A DNA stretch of 64,000 nt from JACVRW01 sp963757815. Lineage in GTDB: Bacteria > Actinomycetota > Thermoleophilia > Solirubrobacterales > Thermoleophilaceae. Where the stretch lies: NCBI GenBank assembly GCA_963757815.1, contig CAVWSN010000037.1:124001-188000 (forward strand). Direction: 5' to 3'. The position numbers were made by a program, and so were the translations under genes. The notes below the pieces were generated by a model, which searched no databases, was not told the origin of the DNA, and saw only the letters and a program-made list of their open reading frames with translations. How positions within the stretch are numbered: the stretch's first letter is position 1; each line of letters begins with the position of its first letter. Positions 58,548 through 64,000 of the stretch are shown in pieces.

Positions 58548-58755
58548 CGCGAGCGCCGCTTCGCGCCGCCCTTCGCCCCCCTGTCGCGCGGCCCTTCGCC
58601 CGACCCTTCGTGGTCCGCCAGCTGCCCCGGGCCCGAGCCGCCTTCCCCTTGGCACCAGCGGAGCGCTTGCCGGTCAATTTGGCGTACGCCTCGAGAATCC
58701 GACCGGCGACCTTGTCGATAAAGCCCTCGGTCTTGTCGCGTGATCGCGATTTCAT
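58546..58755 (-). CDS. CsbD-like basic stress protein (frameshift in a G6 run)
   Basis: From ATG 58755: KSRSRDKTEGFIDKVAGRIL, EAYAKLTGKRSAGAKGKAAR, ARGSWRTTKGRAKGRATGG. The N-terminal part has the CsbD pattern (G-x-x-D-K-x-x-G-R). The reading runs on through an Arg-rich frame, but another frame ends AKGGAKRRSR-stop at 58546, with a GGGGGG run as the probable point of a one-base deletion. Confidence 0.55.
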
Positions 58756-58759
58756 TGGC

Positions 58760-58984
58760 TCAGCTCACCTGCGCCAGGCGCTGGATGCGGTCCAGGATCG
58801 CTCCGCTGGGGTACCGCGTCCCCTCGACCTTGCTCAACAGCACCTCGATATAGGCGAGCATTTGCTCGGGAGACCGAACGGTCGCCTCGATTCGGTCCAA
58901 ATGGTCGGGGTTCGGAAAGTTCTCTTGCCGGACCCGGTCGAGCAATAGCTCGACGTACACGTCCCGAATCGATGTGCCAGCCAC
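58760..58984 (-). CDS. Small hypothetical protein (74 aa)
   Basis: From GTG 58984 after GGGAGG: AGTSIRDVYVELLLDRVRQE, NFPNPDHLDRIEATVRSPEQ, MLAYIEVLLSKVEGTRYPSG, AILDRIQRLAQVS. Two similar halves (V-E-L-L-L-D-R-V-R-x-x-x-F-P ... I-E-V-L-L-S-K-V-E-x-x-R-Y-P), an internal duplication. No known function. Sits 4 bp before the CsbD-like gene. Confidence 0.7.
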   Translation of the reverse strand: MAGTSIRDVYVELLLDRVRQENFPNPDHLDRIEATVRSPEQMLAYIEVLLSKVEGTRYPSGAILDRIQRLAQVS

Positions 58985-59086
58985 TGGTACCTCCCTGGGT
59001 TAGAACGGTGCGTGCCATGTGCCCGGTCGCCGATGCAACAAACCGACCAGGTGCGTACGCTCGACTGCACCGGGTAGCGGGGCCGC

Positions 59087-60064
59087 ATGAACGAGGTCCG
59101 GTTTGCACGCGAGGGCGACCCGCCCGAGAGCCCTACCGCCCTGAGCAAGCGCTCGTGGCTGGGCGTGCTCAAGCGGTCGGTCAAGGAGTTCCAGGAGGAC
59201 AAGCTCACCGACTGGGCGGCGGCGCTCACCTACTACGGGGTGCTGGCGATCTTCCCCGCGCTGCTCGTGCTCGTCTCCGTGCTCGGGCTGATCGGGGAAT
59301 CGGCGACCCAGCCGCTGATCGACAATCTGAGCGAGGTGGCGCCCGGGCCTGCTCAGGAGATCCTCACGAACGCGCTCGAGAACCTGCAGGGCAGCGGGGG
59401 CACCGCCGGCGTTGTGTTTGTCATCGGCCTGCTTGGCGCGCTCTGGTCGGCGTCGGGCTACGTGGGCGCGTTTATGCGGGCGTCCAACACGATCTATGAC
59501 ATTGAGGAGGGCCGCCCGCTCTGGAAGACGCTCCCGCTCAGGGTCGGCCTCACCATTCTCCTTCTTGCGCTGGTCGTGATCAGCGCGCTGGGCGTGGTCC
59601 TCACCGGGGGCATCGCCAAGGAGGCCGGTTCGGTCGTCGGCGTCGGCGACACGGCCGTGAGCGTCTGGAACATCGCCAAATGGCCCGTGATCCTGCTCGT
59701 GGTCAGCTTCATGTTCGCGGTGCTCTACTGGGCGGCGCCGAACGTCAAGCAGCCCGGCTTCCGCTGGCTCAGCCCGGGGGGCATCCTGGCTGTGATCGGC
59801 TGGATCATCGCCTCCGCGGCGTTCGCGTTCTACGTGTCGAACTTCGCGTCCTACAACAAGACCTACGGCACGATCGGCGGCATGATCGTGTTCCTGGTCT
59901 GGCTGTGGCTCTCGAACGTCATGGTCCTGCTGGGCGCCGAGCTCAACGCCGAGCTCGAGCGCGGCCGGGCGATCGAGGCCGGCATGCGGCCGGAGGACAA
60001 GGAGCCCTTCGCCGAGCCGCGCGACACGCGCAAGATGTCCGGCGAGACCGCCGGGCAGGCCTGA
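59087..60064 (+). CDS. YihY/BrkB-family membrane protein
   Basis: 325 aa. VKEFQEDKLTDWAAALTYYG, VLAIFPALLVLVSVLGLIGE, GLLGALWSASGYVGAFMRAS, NTIYDIEEGRPLWKTLPLRV, YWAAPNVKQPGFRWLSPGGI, YNKTYGTIGGMIVFLVWLWL, SNVMVLLGAELNAELERGR. Six helices with all family blocks. YihY proteins are inner-membrane proteins of uncertain transport function (once mis-assigned as RNase BN). Confidence 0.92.
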   Translation: MNEVRFAREGDPPESPTALSKRSWLGVLKRSVKEFQEDKLTDWAAALTYYGVLAIFPALLVLVSVLGLIGESATQPLIDNLSEVAPGPAQEILTNALENLQGSGGTAGVVFVIGLLGALWSASGYVGAFMRASNTIYDIEEGRPLWKTLPLRVGLTILLLALVVISALGVVLTGGIAKEAGSVVGVGDTAVSVWNIAKWPVILLVVSFMFAVLYWAAPNVKQPGFRWLSPGGILAVIGWIIASAAFAFYVSNFASYNKTYGTIGGMIVFLVWLWLSNVMVLLGAELNAELERGRAIEAGMRPEDKEPFAEPRDTRKMSGETAGQA

Positions 60065-60071
60065 GCGCCCC

Positions 60072-60221
60072 CTAAGCGGCGATGGCGCCGGTCGTCCGCC
60101 TGTCCTCGATAGGCGGCGGGGCACGAACCGCGCCGAGCACCACCACCAGGCACGCGAGCGCGACGAGGGCCATGAGGATGAAGCCGCGGCGGTGACGGCG
60201 CCGACGCGGTCGAAGAACCAC
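60072..60221 (-). CDS. Small single-helix membrane protein (49 aa)
   Basis: From GTG 60221: VLRPRRRRHRRGFILMALVA, LACLVVVLGAVRAPPPIEDR, RTTGAIAA. A basic N-terminus followed by one helix. Start uncertain; convergent with yihY. Confidence 0.5.
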   Translation of the reverse strand: MVLRPRRRRHRRGFILMALVALACLVVVLGAVRAPPPIEDRRTTGAIAA

Positions 60222-60524
60222 TGCATGGCTTGACTTGGGTACTCGCACGCGCGCGCGAGGGACTATCTTGCTGCCCTGGTCGCCTGGCACGAGCCAAGGC
60301 GGCCCAGCCATCAATCAGGCGCAGGACCGACCCCCGTCCCCTGCGGACTCAGCTCGATCCGCCGCCCACGCGACATCTCTGGCTGATCGCGTCCGATCCC
60401 GACTATGCGTGGGATCGAACTACCGGGTGGAGCTTCCTTCGCAGCCGATCGTGATGTCGACTGGCGAAGTGCTGCCTTGAAAGGCGACCGCCATTCCTCC
60501 TGACGGCAGCCAAATTGCGCTCGG

Positions 60525-61334
60525 TTATGCCGCTGCCGCGGCTGTCTCGAGTCGGCTGAGCGCGCGGCGCAGCAGCCGTGAGACGTGCATTTGCGAGTAG
60601 CCGATGCGCTCGCCGATCTCACGCTGGTTCAGGCCGTGCATGAAGCGCAGCTCAAGGACCGAGCACTCCACGTCCGGCAGCTCCTTCCATTCGCTCGCTA
60701 TTGCGTCGCGTTCCGCGACGAGCTCGTAGCCCGCGTCCTCGCCACCGAGCAGCTCGACGAGCGGTGCGGCCCCATCGTCGTCACGCGCCGTTGGGGCGTC
60801 GAGCGATGCGGCCTGGTAGCTGGCGGCGGCCTGTTGCGCCTCGAGTACCTCCTCGACGGAGCATCCGATTGCGCTGGCCACCTCACGCGGCTTCGGCGAT
60901 CGGCCAAGCCGCCTGGAGAGCGCCTCCGTTTCCCGACTTACCACGAGCGTGCGCTCTTGGAGGTCGCGCGGCACGTGCAGCGCCCAGCCCTTGTCGCGGA
61001 AGTGGCGCTTCAGCTCGCCCAGGATGGTGGGTGCGGCATAGCTCGAGAACTTCGCGCCGCGATCCGGGTCGAAGCGATCGATCGCCTTGATCAACCCGAG
61101 GCTCGCCACCTGGAGCAGGTCGTCGAAGGGCTCGTCCGTGTAGGTGTAGCGCCGCGCGAGGTCCCGCGCGAGCGGCAGGCATCGCTTCACAAGCTCCTCC
61201 CGCGCCGCAAGGTCGCCCTCCCGGTGGTAGCGGATCAGGAGCGCTCGTTCGATCTCCCGCGCGGCAGCGCGGTCGCGGCGTTCGGGGTGGGTGGTCTGGG
61301 ACAGCTTCGGCGGTGCGAGGGCGACTGCACACAT
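60525..61334 (-). CDS. SigB/SigF-family sigma factor, copy 2
   Basis: 269 aa from MCAVALAPPKLSQTT. YHREGDLAAREELVKRCLPL, FDDLLQVASLGLIKAIDRFD, APTILGELKRHFRDKGWALH, SPKPREVASAIGCSVEEVLE, LNQREIGERIGYSQMHVSRL. About 80% identical by eye to copy 1 (35275-36081). Divergent from a TetR gene in the same arrangement. The shared CGGACCTTG in both leaders may be a common control element. Confidence 0.93.
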   Translation of the reverse strand: MCAVALAPPKLSQTTHPERRDRAAAREIERALLIRYHREGDLAAREELVKRCLPLARDLARRYTYTDEPFDDLLQVASLGLIKAIDRFDPDRGAKFSSYAAPTILGELKRHFRDKGWALHVPRDLQERTLVVSRETEALSRRLGRSPKPREVASAIGCSVEEVLEAQQAAASYQAASLDAPTARDDDGAAPLVELLGGEDAGYELVAERDAIASEWKELPDVECSVLELRFMHGLNQREIGERIGYSQMHVSRLLRRALSRLETAAAAA

Positions 61335-61529
61335 GGGGAACCTCCGTCGGTCTTGTTGACGCAAGGTCCGAGTCGCGACTCGACTGGGGTGGGCCGCGCA
61401 ACGTCCCCTGATAACCCGAGGACATCGCTTCGGGTGGCTCTGTGCCCCTCGTCGCGCTTTCCCAGCAGACTGGTCGCTGCTTCCCGATCCCACTTCGGGA
61501 CCGAAACGAAATGCGAATCCTAACTGAGA

Positions 61530-61543
61530 ACAGACCGGTCTGT
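61530..61543. promoter_or_regulatory. TetR operator ACAGACCGGTCTGT
   Basis: Perfect 14-bp palindrome, 20 bp before the TetR start. Same GACCGGTC core as at 36218-36254. Confidence 0.78.
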
Positions 61544-61563
61544 CTACCGCTAGGCTCTCAGGC

Positions 61564-62148
61564 GTGTCTGCCGTCAAAGCCATCCCGCAATCGAAGCCGG
61601 ATGCGCGGGAGCGCATCCTCGACACCGCGTACGAACTCTTCTCCCGCCGTGCGGTCCGCGACGTAGGCGTGGACGAGGTGATCGAACAGGCTGGGGTGGC
61701 GAAGGCAACCCTGTATCGCCACTTCCCGTCCAAGGACGACCTGGTGATCGCGTTCCTCGAGCGCCGCGAGGAGCGCTGGACGCTGGCGTGGGTCGAGGCA
61801 GAGGCGAGGCGACGCGGCACTACACCGGAGGAACAGCTCCTCGCGATCTTCGAGCTGTTCGACGAATGGTTCCAGCGCGACGACTTCGAAGCCTGCTCAT
61901 TCATCAACGTGCTGCTCGAGATGGGCCCCGCACATCCCGCCGGCCAGGCGAGCGTCCGGCATCTCGCGAGCATCCGAACGGTCGTGGGTCGTCTCGCAGA
62001 GGAGGCCGCCTTGCGTGACCCAGCGTCCTTCGCGCACTCGTGGCACATTCTCATGAAGGGCTCGATCGTCTCCGCCACCGAGGGCGACGCCCAAGCGGCA
62101 CAGCGAGCCCGATCGATGGGACGCCTCCTAATCGAGCAACACCGCTAG
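61564..62148 (+). CDS. TetR-family repressor, copy 2 of SigF-linked module
   Basis: 194 aa from GTG 61564. RERILDTAYELFSRRAVRDV, GVDEVIEQAGVAKATLYRHF, PSKDDLVIAFLERREERW, then FELFDEWFQRDDFEACSFIN, VLLEMGPAHPAGQASVRHLA, SFAHSWHILMKGSIVSATEG. Recognition helix (AKATLYRHF) is almost the same as copy 1 (AKASLYRHF), and both have the same operator core, so cross-regulation between the two loci is likely. Confidence 0.92.
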   Translation: MSAVKAIPQSKPDARERILDTAYELFSRRAVRDVGVDEVIEQAGVAKATLYRHFPSKDDLVIAFLERREERWTLAWVEAEARRRGTTPEEQLLAIFELFDEWFQRDDFEACSFINVLLEMGPAHPAGQASVRHLASIRTVVGRLAEEAALRDPASFAHSWHILMKGSIVSATEGDAQAAQRARSMGRLLIEQHR

Positions 62149-62517
62149 CAGCTCCCGTGTCGCGGGCGCGCAACGGGGTGGCAGCTGGCTGCGGTCGCCG
62201 GGGCGCTGATGATGGTGACGCGCACGATCAGCGGACTCTGCTTCGCTGCCTGCCCCGACGCCGAGGTCGCCCCAGTACCGCTTTCGTGAACGCGACACTC
62301 CGGCCCAATACCCGTCAGCTCCTGCAAGGGACCGCGGAACGCGTCCCAATAATCGTCGCGACGAGGAGCCGACCTCAGGCGAGTCTCGATGGCGGAGTGT
62401 CCGGGAATGGGCATTCTCGGACGCGTTCCGGAGGGCGCGCCCGTCACCCAACTGACACATCAGCGAGGCTCGATGGAGGCTCCCTCGCCACGGGCGGCGT
62501 GGCGCCGCGCGCGGTGG
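62149..62517. other. Stretch without a confident gene
   Basis: Short frames on both strands, none with family similarity. It separates the TetR gene from the convergent response regulator. Confidence 0.4.
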
Positions 62518-63177
62518 TCACGCCTCGCCGGCGTCGTGAGCGAGCAGGGCGATTTGGACCCGATTGTTGAACTCGAGTTTCTCGAGCACGTGCGAGACGT
62601 GCGCCTTGACGGTGGCGACGCTCATGTACAGCTCCCGGCCGATCTCGGCGTTGGACTTGCCGAGCCCGATCGCGACGGCGACCTCGCGCTCGCGTTCGGT
62701 GAGCCGGTCGAGCCGCTCGCGCGCCTGTCGCCTGCGGTCGTCGGCCTCGCTGTCGGTCACGTGGCCGATCAGCCGGCGCGTGATCGCGGGGGAGAGCATG
62801 GGCTCGCCGGCGGCGACGGTGCGCACGGCGCGAACGATGTCGGCTGGTGGCGTGTCCTTGAGTAGGAACCCGCCGGCGCCGGCGCGCAGCGCGCGCAGCA
62901 CGTAGTCGTCGGCCTCGAAGGTCGTGAGGACGATGACCTCGGGCGCGTCGTCCTGCGCGCGCAGCAGCTCGGTGGCGGCGAGGCCGTCCATTCCGGGCAT
63001 CCGGATGTCCATCAGCACGATCCGGGGCTCGTGCTCAGCCACCGCGTCTGCGACCCGGTCGCCGTCGGTGGCCTCACCGACTATCGCGATGTCCTCGGCG
63101 CTCGCTAGGACCATGGACAGCGCGGCGCGGACGAGCGCATCGTCGTCGACCACCAGCACGCGGATCTGGTCGCTCAT
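62518..63177 (-). CDS. NarL/FixJ-type response regulator
   Basis: 219 aa from MSDQIRVLVVDDDALVRAAL. Receiver: acidic pocket DDD, phospho-acceptor Asp in RIVLMDIRMPGMDGLAATEL, Thr in VIVLTTFEADDYVL, Lys in GGFLLKDTPPADIV. LuxR-type HTH: LTEREREVAVAIGLGKSNAE, IGRELYMSVATVKAHVSHVL, EKLEFNNRVQIALLAHDAG. It overlaps the kinase stop (ATGA), so the two are a co-translated pair. Confidence 0.93.
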   Translation of the reverse strand: MSDQIRVLVVDDDALVRAALSMVLASAEDIAIVGEATDGDRVADAVAEHEPRIVLMDIRMPGMDGLAATELLRAQDDAPEVIVLTTFEADDYVLRALRAGAGGFLLKDTPPADIVRAVRTVAAGEPMLSPAITRRLIGHVTDSEADDRRRQARERLDRLTEREREVAVAIGLGKSNAEIGRELYMSVATVKAHVSHVLEKLEFNNRVQIALLAHDAGEA

Positions 63178-64000
63178 TTCGGCCACGGCAGCCACGCGCG
63201 GATGTGGAAGTCGCCGTGCTCGTCGCGTCCATGTTCGAGGTGGCCGCCGGACGAGCGTGGCGCGCTCGGCCAAGCCGACGAGCCCGGTTCCCGACCCGGG
63301 AATCTCGGTGGCGCCGGCGGCCGGGACCTGCGCCGGGTTGTGCACCTCGATCGCCAGCCCCTCCCCCGGCGCACCGTCGACGCGCAAGTCGACCGCGGCC
63401 GACGGCGCGTGCTTGCGGGCGTTGGTCAGCGCCTCCTGGACGATCCGCAGCGCGTGGCGCCCGACCGAGTCCGGGACGGCCGCCAGGTCAGCGACGCGCA
63501 CGTCGGCGTGCAGGCGCATTCCGGCCGCGCGCGATTCCGCGAGCAGTCCGGGGAGCGCCGCGAGTGTCGGCTGGGGCGGCTGCGGCGCTTCGCCGTCGGT
63601 CCCGTCGCGCAGCAGGCCAATCGTCGCGCGCAGGTCCTCGAGCGCCTGGTGTGCGCTGGCGCGGACCACCGCGGCGGCGCGCGCGACGTCCTCGGGCGGC
63701 GCCTCCGGGCGGATCTCCAGCGCGCCGGCGTGCATGCTCAGCAGCGAGATCCGGTGGGCGAGCACGTCGTGCATCTCACGGGCGATGCGCGTGCGCTCGG
63801 CGTAGCGGATCTGCTCGACGCGCAGCTCCTCCTCGGCCCGAGTGCGGCGGACCCGTTCGCCCCGCGCCTGGCGACGCCCGCGCAGCACCATTCCCCATGC
63901 CACGAGGGTCACCGTGCCGAGCACCCCGACGACGTAGCTGGTCGTATCCGAGTCGCTCGGCTGGACGGCCCGGTAGATCGGCATCACGGCGAGCTGCAGC
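63174..64000 (-). CDS. NarL-type sensor histidine kinase, cut by window end, one frameshift
   Basis: The C-terminal ~270 residues are present. One helix (VVGVLGTVTLVAWGMVLRG), then the HisKA_3 dimerisation box RTRIAREMHDVLAHRISLLS with the phosphorylated His, N-box RIVQEALTNARKHAPSAAVD and G-box PGSGTGLVGLAERATLV. The frame then should shift to GGHLEHGRDEHGDFHIRAWL-PWPK with the stop at 63176. The missing base is near 63240. The N-terminal membrane sensor lies beyond 64000, so the stimulus is unknown. Confidence 0.9.

Noticed and set aside
60600..61523. Plus-strand 312-codon open frame
   Set aside because: Antisense of sigma factor copy 2.

Overview
High-GC (about 68-70% by eye) DNA with actinobacterial coding style: GTG/TTG starts, many 1-11 base gene overlaps, SigF/SigB-type sigma factors, DUF1990, DUF6458 and gas-vesicle proteins of the Streptomyces type. 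The protein set (many small Thermoleophilia-like proteins, a YihY/BrkB membrane protein, a CarH-like regulator) suggests Actinomycetota, probably Thermoleophilia/Solirubrobacterales. That placement is inference. A large fraction of clear gene families is broken by single-base frameshifts, including cbiO, a DHA2 transporter and several gvp genes, so part of the apparent decay is probably sequencing or assembly error.

Layout. 1-4.6 kb: broken ferric-reductase-like gene, MEDS-domain gene, and a TetR gene divergent from an alpha/beta hydrolase plus MFS exporter, with two palindromic operators between them. 4.6-12 kb: metal locus on the minus strand (DUF4331, TPR, NicO-type Ni/Co transporter, Fur-family regulator, CbiM, PDGLE/CbiN-like, CbiQ, CbiO) with related palindromes upstream of both transcription units. 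12.2-24.4 kb: RsbW-like kinase, cytochrome c lipoprotein, serS, DHA2 exporter, tRNA-Ser(TGA), PPOX flavoprotein, secreted LVIVD/RTX protein, L,D-transpeptidase, ECF sigma overlapping an O6-alkylguanine transferase, and a secreted RTX protein. 24.4-29.4 kb: decayed CDF and F420 reductase genes, tRNA-Ser(GCT), and tRNA-Arg(ACG) followed by excisionase and integrase and a cluster of 11-bp repeats.

29.4-36.9 kb: CarH-like B12/MerR regulator divergent from a DUF378 gene with 11-bp-spaced direct repeats, fasciclin, SDR, UV-damage endonuclease with a truncated DUF523 gene, two DUF1990 genes, and SigF-like sigma factor 1 divergent from a TetR gene. 36.9-48.9 kb: an accessory stretch of gene fragments (leucine dehydrogenase, integrase, TetR, EEP nuclease, desaturase), small membrane, zinc-ribbon and stress-type proteins, an ISL3 insertion with exact 8-bp target duplication, and a ~407-bp duplication.

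48.9-58.6 kb: ECF sigma, two mechanosensitive-channel-like proteins, and a gas-vesicle operon (SRPBCC, small TM protein, acidic repeat protein, coil protein, gvpA, F, G, O, J, L, S, F2, K) with a SigB/SigF-type promoter in front. 58.6-64 kb: CsbD-like protein, YihY, SigF-like sigma factor 2 with its own divergent TetR (a copy of the 35-37 kb module), and a two-component system cut by the window end. Several small stress-type genes and the gvp operon carry GTTT/GTTG-N14-15-GGGTA promoters, so the two SigF-like factors plausibly run a local stress and buoyancy regulon.
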